A stretch of DNA of 64,000 nt from Brevifilum sp029548365 (GTDB lineage: Bacteria; Chloroflexota; Anaerolineae; Anaerolineales; Anaerolineaceae). Shown here one piece after another: positions 52,295 to 61,227 of this stretch. Positions within the stretch are counted from its first letter, which is position 1, and each line of letters starts with the position of its first letter. The translations under genes and the position numbers were made by a program. The stretch covers positions 1 through 64,000 of the forward strand of contig DAOSSA010000007.1 in assembly GCA_035376985.1 (NCBI GenBank). The letters run 5' to 3'. A model generated the notes under the pieces. The model was not told where the DNA came from, did no database searches, and saw only the letters and a list, made by a program, of their open reading frames with translations.

Positions 52295-53026
52295 ATGCGA
52301 ACTTTGCTCATCTCAGACGTGCACGCCAACCTGCCCGCATTGGACGCAGTGCTGAAGGATGCTGGTGAGTATGATCGTGTCTGGTGTTTGGGCGATATTG
52401 TTGGTTATGGGCCTGACCCCAATGCGTGTATTGATCGGATTGCAGATTTACCGGGGCTGATATGTGTGAAGGGCAATCACGATGCAGCCATTTTGGGGGA
52501 AATCGACTTAAAAACTTTTAATGAAGAGGCGCGAACCTCAATTTACTGGCTGGAATCCCAGCTGGGGCCTTCCCAAAGGCAATGGCTGGCGAATTTACCG
52601 GAGCGCCTTGTTATCGATGGCGTGACCCTTGCGCATGGTAGCCCGCGCAACCCGGTTTGGGAATACATTCTGGATCTGTCGACCGCCCGCGCGAATATGA
52701 AACATTTCGATACACAGGTCTGCCTGGTGGGCCATACGCATGTGGCGGGTATTTTTCAAATGCCGGGCGAAAACTCGCTGGTTCCCCGACACTTTTTCAT
52801 GGTTGAAAATGAACCAATGACGCTTGAAAAAAAATGCATCGTTAATCCAGGATCGGTTGGTCAGCCGCGCGATCGGGACCCGCGGGCGGCTTACATGGTT
52901 TATGACGATGAAAGCGCACATTGGACGTTTTATCGGGTTGCCTATGATATTACACAGGTTCAAGAGCGTATTTTCTCCGCTGGGCTTCCACGCTTACACG
53001 CCAATAGACTGGCAGGTGGGTGGTAA
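52295..53026 (+). CDS. Calcineurin-like metallophosphoesterase (YfcE/ApaH-type)
   Basis: 243 residues. Dimetal motifs in order: DVHAN (8-12), LGDIVGYGPDP (about 32-42), GNHDAA (about 60-65), LAHGSPRNP (about 110-118) and GHTHVAG (about 148-154). The GYGPDPN stretch is typical of a subfamily of small soluble phosphodiesterases with broad substrates. It starts 3 nt after the DUF3048 stop without a clear Shine-Dalgarno, so translation is probably coupled. Confidence 0.92.
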   Translation: MRTLLISDVHANLPALDAVLKDAGEYDRVWCLGDIVGYGPDPNACIDRIADLPGLICVKGNHDAAILGEIDLKTFNEEARTSIYWLESQLGPSQRQWLANLPERLVIDGVTLAHGSPRNPVWEYILDLSTARANMKHFDTQVCLVGHTHVAGIFQMPGENSLVPRHFFMVENEPMTLEKKCIVNPGSVGQPRDRDPRAAYMVYDDESAHWTFYRVAYDITQVQERIFSAGLPRLHANRLAGGW

Positions 53027-53153
53027 TGATTGGAATTAGAACAGGCGCTTGTCGCAACTGGGGACGGTTTTCAATTATCTTGGAACTATTTTCTCAATAC
53101 AGGCGTCATTAAGCTGTATAATAGATTTATATAAGAGAAAAAGAGGTGAATTA

Positions 53154-54137
53154 ATGAAGAAAAAACTGACGTTTTCGTTTTTTATCTTATTGATGCTTTC
53201 GATTGTGTTAAGCGCCTGTGCTTCGAAATCCGCGCCTGAAAGTTATGCAGTCAGGGAGGCACCGATGTACTCGGCACCCATGGATAGCTATGACATGGTC
53301 GCTGAAGAAGCGTACGCGGTTGAAGGAGGACGTGATTTTGTCTCCGGAACGGGTGAATCTGCGAAGGAGATCCAACGCATGGTGATCTACAACGCAGAGA
53401 TGCGCATCTCTGTTGAAGACCCTGAGGTAACCATGCAAGCCATAATCGATATGGCAGTTGATTCAGGCGGCTTTGTGGTTTCTTCCAATCTGTATAAGAC
53501 TACTACTGATCGCGGAAATTTACCCAAGGCAAATATCACGGTGCGGGTACCTGCGGGGCGTTTGGATTCGATCATGACGTCGATCAGAGCGCTTACGCTT
53601 AATCCAAAGGATGATGTACTTTCTGAAAACGTGTCCGGTCAGGATGTCACTGCTGAATTCACCGACCTTGAATCCCGACTGCGCAACCTGGAAGCCGCTG
53701 AGCAAGCCCTGGTGGCGTTGATGGAAGACGCCCAGGATCCCCAGGATGTGCTGGACGTGTTCAGCGAATTGACCTACTATCGAGGTGAGATTGAAATTGT
53801 CAAGGGGCGCATGCGGTACCTTGAAGAATCTGCAGCCCTTTCAGCGCTATCGGTCGAAGTTGTGTCCAAACGTTCCTTACAGCCAATAGAGATCGCTGGC
53901 TGGGAACCGAAGGGAACAGCTAAAGAGGCTATAGAAGCGTTAATTGACGCTGGTCAATTCCTGGTTGATGCATTAATCTGGTTTGGCATTTTCTGCCTGC
54001 CCTTCCTGATCCCCTTAGGGGTTGTGATTTACTTCCTTGTCAGGTATTTCCGCAAACGAAAAGCACTGAAGAAGGCAAGGAAAGCTGATATCGAGACGCT
54101 CAGCCAACCTGAGGAAGCGCCAGAACCAGGCGAATAG
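53154..54137 (+). CDS. DUF4349 lipoprotein with coiled coil and membrane anchor
   Basis: 327 residues from the ATG at 53154; AGAGGTG lies about 6 nt before it. Lipobox VLSAC near 20-24. The DUF4349 domain (about 75-260) has RMVIYNAEMRISVEDP, GGFVVSSNLYKT and ITVRVPAGRLD; a coiled coil (about 172-245, ESRLRNLEAAEQAL) and a C-terminal membrane helix (about 265-290) end in a basic RKRKALKKARKA stretch. The two anchors at opposite ends would place the domain outside the cell. A -10-like TATAAT is at 53117-53122. Followed by a bidirectional-looking terminator. Confidence 0.85.
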   Translation: MKKKLTFSFFILLMLSIVLSACASKSAPESYAVREAPMYSAPMDSYDMVAEEAYAVEGGRDFVSGTGESAKEIQRMVIYNAEMRISVEDPEVTMQAIIDMAVDSGGFVVSSNLYKTTTDRGNLPKANITVRVPAGRLDSIMTSIRALTLNPKDDVLSENVSGQDVTAEFTDLESRLRNLEAAEQALVALMEDAQDPQDVLDVFSELTYYRGEIEIVKGRMRYLEESAALSALSVEVVSKRSLQPIEIAGWEPKGTAKEAIEALIDAGQFLVDALIWFGIFCLPFLIPLGVVIYFLVRYFRKRKALKKARKADIETLSQPEEAPEPGE

Positions 54138-54170
54138 CTGCTTGATTCAAAAAAAAACCGATAACGACAT

Positions 54171-54204
54171 AAAAAAGCACCCCACCGCAAAGGGGTGCTT
54201 TTTT
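54171..54204. terminator. Terminator after the DUF4349 gene
   Basis: Stem GCACCCC (54177-54183) with GGGGTGC (54192-54198), 8-nt loop, flanked by six A and six T. The flanks would let it work in either direction. Confidence 0.88.
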
Positions 54205-54272
54205 GTTGATTGTAAGCTTGGATGAGAGTGTTGAAAATTGGTTCGTTCTACATTCAGCGGCATTCTAAGGGC

Positions 54273-54283
54273 TGCCCCTACGA
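54273..54283 (-). repeat. Short dispersed intergenic repeat, copy B
   Basis: Exact 11-nt match to 33957-33967. A related CAGGGGCGACGCACC stretch lies at about 14707-14721 in another intergenic region. Flanks differ, so this is only a shared core. Confidence 0.35.
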
Positions 54284-54632
54284 ATTAATATGATATTCAT
54301 AATAATTGTCAATGCTTAAAATTATGATGTTCATTCATTAACCAATTATTAAATACTATTTGTTTTACAATACTCTCTGGATGATGCTTGACTCAGGTAA
54401 TGATTCCGGCTAGACTTGTCGAGTTGTTAAAATTATCTTCAATGATGGAAGAGTATTTGATGGCATACTGTCTGAAACTGTGATCCATTATTTTCATTTG
54501 CGATTTTGAAGCCTTGAAGATGATGGAGGACCCATTGCCTGTGCAAATTTCTAATCTGATGTGCGATAAACCTGATATCAATGCCTGATTTGTGGCTTAA
54601 TCACTAAAATAATTTGTTTAGAAGAATGCAAT

Positions 54633-55991
54633 ATGAAACCAATAGAAAAAAAAGCTATATCTGAACCTCCCAGAGGAATGAGGACCTTTTTTATTATCTG
54701 GTTGGGCCAACTCGGGTCGATGATCGGGTCGGGGCTGATCGGCTTTGCCCTGGCAGTGTGGATCTTTGAAAAAACCGGCATGGCTACGCCTTTTGCGCTT
54801 ACGGGGTTGTTCGCGATTCTGCCGAGGGTGCTTTTGTCGCCCCTTGCCGGGGCAGTTTCCGACCGTTGGAACCGTAAGAAAATTATGCTGATCTCTGATT
54901 CACTCTCGGGGGTGATCACTTTAGCCACAGCGATTTTGCTGTTGACCGGGCGGATGGAGGTGTGGGCGGTTTATCTGATCAGTTTTTTGGGATCAGTGTT
55001 CGCAGCGTTCCAGCAGCCGGCGTATACGGCGTCGATTGTCATGCTGGTTCCAAAGGATCAGCTTTCCCGAGCGAATAGCATAACGCAGATGGGCCAGGCG
55101 ATCGAATCGATCCTGACCCCGCTTCTGGCAGGCATCCTGGTCACCGCGGGCGGCATGCAGGCGATTATCCTGATTGATGTGGTCACTTACCTGTTTGCCC
55201 TTTTTACCCTGGTGATTGTGCACATTCCTCAGCCTGAAAGGCAAACTGAAGAACCGCAGGACAGGCTTTCGGTGTACAAGGACATGATTTTTGGCTGGCA
55301 ATACCTGGCTGAAAGGAAGGGTTTGCTGGGACTGATCGTTTATTTTGCCTTGGTCAACTTCATGGCGAATTTTTCTACTGCGTTGATCGGCCCCTTGGTC
55401 CTCTCCTTTGGAACAGCAACACATTTTGGCACGGCACAAACTTTATCGGGTCTTGGTATGCTGGCAGGGAGTCTTGTGATGAGTATCTGGGGTGGCCCGA
55501 AAAAGAACTTGATCCGGGCTGTGATTGGATTCATTGCCCTGGCTTCGGTTGGTTTCTGGGTGGCTGGATGGCGCTCTTCGTTGATTTTTGTGAGCGCCGG
55601 GTTGTTCATCCTGATGTTCTTCATCCCCTTTTCAACAGGGCCCAGTTCAGCGATATTCGCTAAAAAGGTTGCTCCGGAGGTACAGGGGCGCGTATTTTCT
55701 ACGCGCAGTATGATCTCGCTTTCGATGATGCCACTGGCGTATCTCACCAGCGGGGTATTGGCTGACCGTGTGTTTAATCCCTGGCTGGAGGAGGGCGGCG
55801 TGCTGGCGGGTTCATTCATTGGTCGATGGCTTGGCGTTGGCAACGGGCGGGGCATTGGTTTGATGTTTATCTGCAGCGGCATTCTTTTGATGGCTGCCAG
55901 TGGAATCGCGTATGCCAAACCGCAGATTCGCCAAATGGAGACCGAAATCCCGGATGCGGTTCCAGACCTTTACGATGAAAAACTGACGTAG
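54633..55991 (+). CDS. MFS transporter, paralogue of the 37158 gene
   Basis: 452 residues with 12 predicted helices and the MFS loop motif SDRWNRKKIMLISD near 85-98. It shares with the 37158 gene EKTG(M/Q)ATP, AFQ(Q/W)PAY, MVPK and APEVQGRVFS(T/V)R, so the two are paralogues though 16 kb apart. Likely an efflux pump; substrate unknown. The Shine-Dalgarno is weak (AGAAG about 8 nt before ATG). Confidence 0.88.
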   Translation: MKPIEKKAISEPPRGMRTFFIIWLGQLGSMIGSGLIGFALAVWIFEKTGMATPFALTGLFAILPRVLLSPLAGAVSDRWNRKKIMLISDSLSGVITLATAILLLTGRMEVWAVYLISFLGSVFAAFQQPAYTASIVMLVPKDQLSRANSITQMGQAIESILTPLLAGILVTAGGMQAIILIDVVTYLFALFTLVIVHIPQPERQTEEPQDRLSVYKDMIFGWQYLAERKGLLGLIVYFALVNFMANFSTALIGPLVLSFGTATHFGTAQTLSGLGMLAGSLVMSIWGGPKKNLIRAVIGFIALASVGFWVAGWRSSLIFVSAGLFILMFFIPFSTGPSSAIFAKKVAPEVQGRVFSTRSMISLSMMPLAYLTSGVLADRVFNPWLEEGGVLAGSFIGRWLGVGNGRGIGLMFICSGILLMAASGIAYAKPQIRQMETEIPDAVPDLYDEKLT

Positions 55992-56103
55992 GACAACAAA
56001 TCTCCCGAACTGAAGAAATCGTCGTCTTCACGCGATCGCGCTGGTTAAGCGATGTACGGTCGATAAAGGCTAAAAATTGTTAAAAGCCGGGTGTTGAGTG
56101 GGC

Positions 56104-56730
56104 TTATTCATCCTTTGCTACCGATTGCAGGTCAGAAAGAGAAATTGGCCCCGGACGCAAGATGCGAATGTCTCTTCCGGTGAGGTCGGCGACGGTGGAA
56201 GCGGTCTGACCGGGCGTAAAACCTCCGTCCATGAGCAAATCGATCCGTCCTCCCAATTGGGTGATCACATCGTTGGCGTCAACCGGGTTGGGACCCTCGT
56301 AACGGTTGGCAGAGGTCGTTGCCAGAGGGCCGGTTTCGCGCAGTAAGGTCAGGGTGAAATCCAGGTTTGGCATGCGAACGCCGATGGTCGCATCGGCGGA
56401 TAGTTGGCGGGGGATTTTGTGGCTCTTACGGAGGACCAGGGTCAACGGACCTGGCCAGAACGCGGCTGTAATTCGTTCCAGGCGCCGATCGGGGTTCAGG
56501 ATCAGTTCAGCCAGCTGGCGATAATCACCGATTAATACCGGCAAAGCTTTTTCAACCGGGCGCTCTTTAGCGGCATAGATAGCTTCAATCGCCTGTGGGT
56601 TAAAGACATCGCAAGCGACGCCGTAGATGGTGTCAGTGGGGAAGGCGATCAGACCGCCTTGCCGGATAATGCGTTTGGATGCTGGTATCGCCTGGGGATC
56701 ATTAATGCTGAGGATGCGGGTTTCAATCAC
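56104..56730 (-). CDS. tsaC: L-threonylcarbamoyladenylate synthase (Sua5/YrdC family)
   Basis: Makes threonylcarbamoyl-AMP from Thr, bicarbonate and ATP for t6A37 of tRNA. 208 residues, no C-terminal Sua5 extension. Start GTG at 56728-56730 with GAGG 8 nt upstream. Family motifs: GGLIAFPTDTIYGVACD near 30-46, KERPVEKALPVLIG near 76-89, FWPGPLTLVLRKS near 122 and SANRYEGPNP near 171. Downstream of prmC; completes t6A synthesis with TsaD at 40082. Confidence 0.94.
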   Translation of the reverse strand: MIETRILSINDPQAIPASKRIIRQGGLIAFPTDTIYGVACDVFNPQAIEAIYAAKERPVEKALPVLIGDYRQLAELILNPDRRLERITAAFWPGPLTLVLRKSHKIPRQLSADATIGVRMPNLDFTLTLLRETGPLATTSANRYEGPNPVDANDVITQLGGRIDLLMDGGFTPGQTASTVADLTGRDIRILRPGPISLSDLQSVAKDE

Positions 56731-56746
56731 AGATTATCCTCTTTTC

Positions 56747-57598
56747 TTAAAGATGATCATCACCGATCATCTGGATTTTGATCATGCGGTCAAGTCCGGC
56801 CAGGTCAGGCACGAGCTGGTGATACGCGTTGGGGAATAACTCTTGCGCGGCTGCCAGGGTGCTTGCGCCCAGGGTGGATTCGATTTCAAGCAGGAGAGCG
56901 CTGTTTGGCGCCATTCTGGTTTTAGCCTGAACGAGCAAGCGGCGGATCGTTTCCATCCCTGATTGGCCGCCATCTAATGCCAGGCGAGGCTCCCACCGGG
57001 AGACCGGTAAGGCGTCCAGGGTGAGGCTGGGGATGTAAGGCAGGTTGGCGCAAACCAGGTCGAACTGGGTTGAGAACGATGAAAGCAGGTCCGCCTGGAT
57101 GAAATGGATGTGGGGAAGATTGTGGTAGCGGGCATTTATTTGTGCGATGCGCAGTGCAGCCATGGAAAGATCCACCCCCAATACGGTTGCTTCAGGCAAT
57201 TCTGCTGCCAGGCTGATGGCAATACACCCTGAGCCCGTACCAATATCGATAATTCTACAGGAGTGTAAACCTTGGGCGTGCTGTAGCGCGAATTCAACCA
57301 GCATCTCGGTTTCTGGACGGGGAATGAGGACATCGGGCGTGAGCTGGAAGGTTCGCCCAAAAAACTCCCAATGGCCCAGGATATAGGGCAGGGGAACGCC
57401 CTGGAGGAAGTGCTTCAGGCTTTCTTGCAGGGCTTCATGTTCTTGAGGTGTGAGCCTGTATTCTGAGTGGCTGAGCACCCAGCTTTTTGGCTGTTTGAGG
57501 ATATGTTGAAGCAAGATCAGGCTGATCTGCCCGGGCGACTCACAGTCAGCCTGTGCCAGTTGATGATTGAGATTTTGCCGGGTGTGCTGCAGGTTGAT
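56747..57598 (-). CDS. prmC: Release factor glutamine methyltransferase PrmC, probable ATC start
   Basis: Methylates the GGQ glutamine of RF1/RF2; its gene follows prfA as usual. From ATC at 57596-57598 the protein has 283 residues, the family length. Starting at the first ordinary start codon (TTG 57512-57514, 255 residues) would delete the N-terminal helices NLQHTRQNLNHQLAQAD, which align with PrmC. GGAGG (57608-57612) lies 9 nt before the ATC, at the very end of prfA. No ATG/GTG/TTG occurs in frame between. SAM motif DIGTGSGCIAISLA near 119 and the signature NLPY (usually NPPY) near 188. The odd start is either a real ATC or a consensus error (ATG read as ATC). Confidence 0.85.
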   Translation of the reverse strand: MNLQHTRQNLNHQLAQADCESPGQISLILLQHILKQPKSWVLSHSEYRLTPQEHEALQESLKHFLQGVPLPYILGHWEFFGRTFQLTPDVLIPRPETEMLVEFALQHAQGLHSCRIIDIGTGSGCIAISLAAELPEATVLGVDLSMAALRIAQINARYHNLPHIHFIQADLLSSFSTQFDLVCANLPYIPSLTLDALPVSRWEPRLALDGGQSGMETIRRLLVQAKTRMAPNSALLLEIESTLGASTLAAAQELFPNAYHQLVPDLAGLDRMIKIQMIGDDHL

Positions 57599-57602
57599 GG
57601 GT

Positions 57603-58664
57603 TTATTCCTCCACCATGGCTAATTTCTCGGCTTCGTCAACCAGGGTCAGCTCATCGATGAATTCGTCGATATCACCATCCAGAATACCGACCAGGTTGT
57701 AGGAGGAAAGGTTGATGCGGTGATCGGTGACACGGTTTTGCGGGTAGTTGTAGGTGCGGATTTTTTCAGAGCGTTCACCTGTACCGATTTGTGAGCGTCG
57801 GGTGGCGGCTTCCTGGGCATGCTTTTTTTGTTCTTCGATTTCAAACAGACGCGCTCTGAGGATGCTCATCGCCCGTGTTTTGTTTTGAAGCTGAGAGCGT
57901 TCATCCTGGCAAGCGACGACCATGCCCGTTGGGAGATGGGTGATGCGGACCGCGGTGGCGTTCTTCTGCACGTTTTGACCGCCAGCGCCTGCAGATTTGT
58001 AAACGTCGATGGAAATATCCGAATCGGCAATCTCGATTTCGACATCGTCAACCTCTGCCAAAACGGCAACGGTGGCAGTTGAGGTGTGAATGCGTCCCTG
58101 GGCTTCGGTTTCGGGAACCCGTTGCACCCTGTGCACCCCTGATTCAAATTTCAAACGCGAAAAGGCACCCTTGCCCTTGATCATAAAGCTGACCTCTTTT
58201 ATCCCGCCGATGCCGGTTTCATGCAGGGAGAGGATGTCGATTTTCCAGTTCTGGCGTTCTGCATAGCGAGAGTACATCCGAAACAGATCGGCCCCAAACA
58301 GACCTGCCTCGTTACCGCCGGCGCCTGCGCGAATTTCCATGATGACATTGCGTTGATCACGCGGGTCTTTGGGGACGAGCATACCCTTGAGCTGGGATTC
58401 AAGCTGGTCGCGCCGATCCCCGAGGGCTTCGAGCTCCATTTCTGCCAGGTTGCGCAGGTCTTCATCTTCAGCCTCAAGTAGAACCCTGGTTTCCTCGATG
58501 CGATCCAGGGTTTCCCGGTAGTCGCGTGCCTGCATCACCAGCGCTTCCAGATCTGCGCGTTCTTTGGATAGCTCAATAGCAGTGGCGTAGTCATCGCCGA
58601 CTATGGCCAGTTGGGCTTCGATTTCATCGAAGCGTTGAATGATCCCGGTGAGTTTTTCAAGCAT
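57603..58664 (-). CDS. prfA: Peptide chain release factor 1
   Basis: Recognises UAA and UAG and triggers peptide release. 353 residues. The codon-recognition tripeptide is PET (in RVQRVPETEAQGRIHTS, near 182-198; usually PAT or PVT) and the catalytic GGQ is in SAGAGGQNVQKN near 225-236. The C-terminal part has the expected RTYNYPQNRVTDHR. No clear Shine-Dalgarno; a TATAAA lies 16 nt before the ATG on the minus strand, so the leader would be very short. First gene of prfA-prmC-sua5. Confidence 0.96.
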   Translation of the reverse strand: MLEKLTGIIQRFDEIEAQLAIVGDDYATAIELSKERADLEALVMQARDYRETLDRIEETRVLLEAEDEDLRNLAEMELEALGDRRDQLESQLKGMLVPKDPRDQRNVIMEIRAGAGGNEAGLFGADLFRMYSRYAERQNWKIDILSLHETGIGGIKEVSFMIKGKGAFSRLKFESGVHRVQRVPETEAQGRIHTSTATVAVLAEVDDVEIEIADSDISIDVYKSAGAGGQNVQKNATAVRITHLPTGMVVACQDERSQLQNKTRAMSILRARLFEIEEQKKHAQEAATRRSQIGTGERSEKIRTYNYPQNRVTDHRINLSSYNLVGILDGDIDEFIDELTLVDEAEKLAMVEE

Positions 58665-58809
58665 TTCTTAAGACTTCACTTTTATAATTTTCTATTTTCA
58701 GCCAAAGGATTATACTACTTCAGATGAATATGGGATTGAGAAAACAGGTTATGACCGAAAAAATCCTTCACCACTGACCCCATCCATATAAAAGACCGGG
58801 TTATGAGGG

Positions 58810-59661
58810 TCACAGTAATGCCTGAACATATGATTTCAGGCGCTCATAATCCTCGGGGAGATCGATATCCATACCAAAGCCTGCATCAGAAATGATCACC
58901 CCCCTGGTCTGATAGCCGAAGGTTTTTGTGATCACTCGTTCAGCGTCCTCCAGGGTTGCCCGCCCGAAAAGATACTTGATGATCACGCCCCACATGTGTG
59001 GTTTTTGTGCCAGTAAGCGAATCACCGGCTTGGGGTTGATCTTTTGCGCCTGGCGGTTGATCTGGAGGCGACGGGTGCTGATCTGGGCGATGGTTTTGCG
59101 ATGATCACGAATGGCGCGCGGACTGAGGGCGTAAAGCTCGCCCAGAATAAGGTTTTGATCACGAAAGCGGAGTACGACCCGCCCAGAATTCGGGAAGGCG
59201 ACTTCGACCAGGTCTTCAGGAACCAGTGATAACACGAATTCACTCCCTGGCTGGGCATTGAGATGTTCGAAGAACTGGTTGATCTGGGGTGTTTGGATTC
59301 CCGGCGCATCGCTTGAACTGATCACCACCAGGTGCGCATTTTTACCGATTGCGCTGAGATATTCGATACCGGCTGTAAGTTTATCAGGGAATTCTGCCGT
59401 CGTTTCAACGGGCACGTAGTGAACAGGAAAGCTGAAGCTTGCATCCGATGCGGATAGCCCGAGCAGGTAGAGCCCTTCAATGTAAGGGGAGCGGTTCAGC
59501 GCTTCCATTTGCCAATCGATCAAGCGCCTGCCCAAAAAAGGCAGTAAAGCTTTGGATTTATACTTCTCGTCCGGGTCGATGATTTTTAATAATCTGCTCC
59601 GTTGATGGTCTCTCCCGCACATCACGAAGACCGGGTATTTTCTTTCCTGTTGCATGATCAT
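58810..59661 (-). CDS. MobA/GlmU-like nucleotidyltransferase-fold protein
   Basis: 283 residues. A Rossmann-like nucleotidyltransferase fold is suggested by PVFVMCGRD at the start, KSKALLPFLGRRLIDWQMEAL (about 35-55), IEGLYLLGL (about 60-68), and VVISSSDAPGIQ (about 113-124). The canonical nucleotide loop GxGTR is missing: the first strand is followed by CGRDHQRSRLL. C-terminal GFGMDIDLPEDYERLK resembles the MobA C-terminal pattern. Substrate and activity are unknown. GAGG lies 5 nt before the ATG at 59659-59661. Confidence 0.65.
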   Translation of the reverse strand: MIMQQERKYPVFVMCGRDHQRSRLLKIIDPDEKYKSKALLPFLGRRLIDWQMEALNRSPYIEGLYLLGLSASDASFSFPVHYVPVETTAEFPDKLTAGIEYLSAIGKNAHLVVISSSDAPGIQTPQINQFFEHLNAQPGSEFVLSLVPEDLVEVAFPNSGRVVLRFRDQNLILGELYALSPRAIRDHRKTIAQISTRRLQINRQAQKINPKPVIRLLAQKPHMWGVIIKYLFGRATLEDAERVITKTFGYQTRGVIISDAGFGMDIDLPEDYERLKSYVQALL

Positions 59662-59840
59662 TTGGACCTCTCGATCAACGCCCTTGTCAGGTCACCCTGG
59701 GTTAATTTCATCCCGCCCATCATTTATGAGATATTAAACTAACTTCATTATACGACTGATGATGTGGAGTGTGTAAATCAATTTGAAAATGGCGATGGAT
59801 GCAGCAGGAAAAATGAGGTTCTTTCTGCGCTTCAATACGC

Positions 59841-60293
59841 CTAACGACTTGGCGGGTTTGAGTGACATTTTTCACGCAGCACCAACACCAGCGCGCCCAG
59901 CAAGATCAGCGCGCCGGCGCCATCGAAGATGATGAAGCGGGTGATGCTACCTCGCAGGAGCGTGTAATCACGCGAGATTGTGGAGAGCAGAAGCGATTCA
60001 GCGATCACCCCGATGACCTGCATGATCAACGCTGACAACAACGAGATTTTGAATATGCCCGGGTGCAGCACGGCAAAGACGTAGGGTACCTGCCACATCA
60101 GGAACAGGATGCCATACCCGGCCACTGCTGCTTGACCGGGAAGGCCCTGTAACTGGAAGGAGGGGGCATACACAGCCGGTTCGAGCATGAAATTAAGCGC
60201 AGCCTGCAAGTTCCAGAATAAAACGATGGCGATTAAGAAGCGCGCCGCCCAAACCGAACGCGGGTTGTTCTGACGGGAAAATAATTGATGCAT
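59841..60293 (-). CDS. Four-helix membrane protein of unknown function
   Basis: 150 residues with four hydrophobic stretches (about 16-36, 56-77, 80-102, 118-140). No family recognised. No Shine-Dalgarno; a -10 box abuts the start (see the regulatory entry), so the mRNA may be leaderless. Confidence 0.65.
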   Translation of the reverse strand: MHQLFSRQNNPRSVWAARFLIAIVLFWNLQAALNFMLEPAVYAPSFQLQGLPGQAAVAGYGILFLMWQVPYVFAVLHPGIFKISLLSALIMQVIGVIAESLLLSTISRDYTLLRGSITRFIIFDGAGALILLGALVLVLREKCHSNPPSR

Positions 60294-60305
60294 GGTGTAA
60301 TTATA
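60291..60305 (-). promoter_or_regulatory. -10 box of the small membrane protein gene with leaderless geometry
   Basis: Minus-strand TATAAT (60300-60305) ends 6 nt before the ATG (60291-60293). The -35 is poor (CACACA, 18-bp spacer). No Shine-Dalgarno could fit. Confidence 0.45.
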
Positions 60306-60388
60306 ATGAAAACAGGTAAATTGTGTGTGGTGCGTTTCGTCTGTTCAGTAAAGGTTGACCAGGGTGATGGCGCTCCTCGCTGAGATCA

Positions 60389-61081
60389 TCAAGGTTGAGC
60401 TGTTTTTCCTTTTCGGAGCCTTTTGACCAGTTTTGCATACGTCGAAAAGAGGTGTACGTATGCCGGCGAAAGCCGGTTTCTGGGAAGAGCATATTGCAGA
60501 GCTGAGATAAAACCGCGTGCATCTTCAAAGGGGGGCATGTACAGCGATGCCTGCCCAATCTCAACCAGGCTGTGCGCGTCAGAGCCAACGGTGGTCAGCA
60601 AAGCCTGTGCTCTGGCAAAGTTAGCAGCTTGCTGGTTGGGGTGATTGCCCAGGCAGCGGGCATTGAAGACTTCAATCGCATCCACGTGAGACGCAATAGA
60701 CAGCAGCCCCTCTGCGGTCCATTGTGCGCCGCGGACGCGGTCAAAGGGATGCGCCACGCTGATCACCGCACCCTGGGCGCGCAGGCGGTGGATGGCTTCC
60801 ATGGGCTCAAGCCCGGGCGGGACGTGCTCGGTCATGAAATACCCGAGGAGTTCGCCCTGGGTGGTTTCGATCTCTTCCCCGACGATGACCCGTTCAGGCG
60901 CCAGGGCATAAGCCTTCAGTGCACCCTCGATGCTGTTGTGATCGGTGACTGCGACCCGGTCGATGCCAATCTGCTGGCAATATTCGACCAGTTTTTGAGG
61001 TGAAACCAGGCTGTCTGTTGAGGCAGCGGTGTGCACGTGCAGCTCAACCCGCAGCCAGAGGCGGGTATTTTTAGCGTTCAT
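60389..61081 (-). CDS. PHP-domain metal-dependent phosphoesterase
   Basis: 230 residues from the ATG at 61079-61081; the longer open frame starts inside the divergent gene region. PHP metal motifs in order: ELHVHTAAST (13-22), VAVTDHNSIEG (about 42-52), GEEIETTQGE (about 68-77), SVAHPFDR (about 108-115) and GSDAHSL (about 163-169). Such domains act as trinuclear metal phosphatases or phosphodiesterases, here probably on small phosphate esters or nucleotides. Promoter directly upstream fits a leaderless mRNA. Divergent from tgt. Confidence 0.9.
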   Translation of the reverse strand: MNAKNTRLWLRVELHVHTAASTDSLVSPQKLVEYCQQIGIDRVAVTDHNSIEGALKAYALAPERVIVGEEIETTQGELLGYFMTEHVPPGLEPMEAIHRLRAQGAVISVAHPFDRVRGAQWTAEGLLSIASHVDAIEVFNARCLGNHPNQQAANFARAQALLTTVGSDAHSLVEIGQASLYMPPFEDARGFISALQYALPRNRLSPAYVHLFSTYAKLVKRLRKGKTAQP

Positions 61082-61117
61082 GTCATCAAGTATAGCTGTC
61101 TGAGTGAATCCTATCAA
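61079..61117 (-). promoter_or_regulatory. Promoter of the PHP gene with leaderless geometry
   Basis: Minus-strand TTGATA (61112-61117), exactly 17-bp spacer, TATACT (61089-61094), each 5/6 to consensus. The -10 ends 7 nt before the ATG (61079-61081), and no Shine-Dalgarno is present. This is the clearest of six such cases. Confidence 0.65.
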
Positions 61118-61188
61118 GTGATTTTTAACCCTGGTGCACAGCCAGGGCGGAGAAAACGGGTATTGATAAAGCACCGGTTTTCCTAAGG

Positions 61189-61194
61189 TATAAT
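61189..61194 (+). promoter_or_regulatory. Candidate -10 box of tgt
   Basis: TATAAT at 61189-61194, 33 nt before the tgt ATG. A TTGATA upstream (61163-61168) has a 20-bp spacer, too long to be convincing. It shares the divergent 146-nt region with the PHP promoter. Confidence 0.35.
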
Positions 61195-61227
61195 CATCAA
61201 TCGAGATTAAGTTCAGGTTTAAACCCG

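Larger units (their letters stand above)
54138..54632. other. 495-bp intergenic region
   Basis: Contains the DUF4349 terminator, a short dispersed repeat motif (54273-54283, see repeats) and A-T-rich sequence. A 62-codon minus-strand open frame (54393-54581) lacks a ribosome site and is not called. Nothing else is recognised. Confidence 0.55.

Noticed and set aside
54393..54581. 62-codon minus-strand open frame in the 495-bp gap
   Set aside because: No Shine-Dalgarno or promoter, no homology recognised, A-T-rich region.
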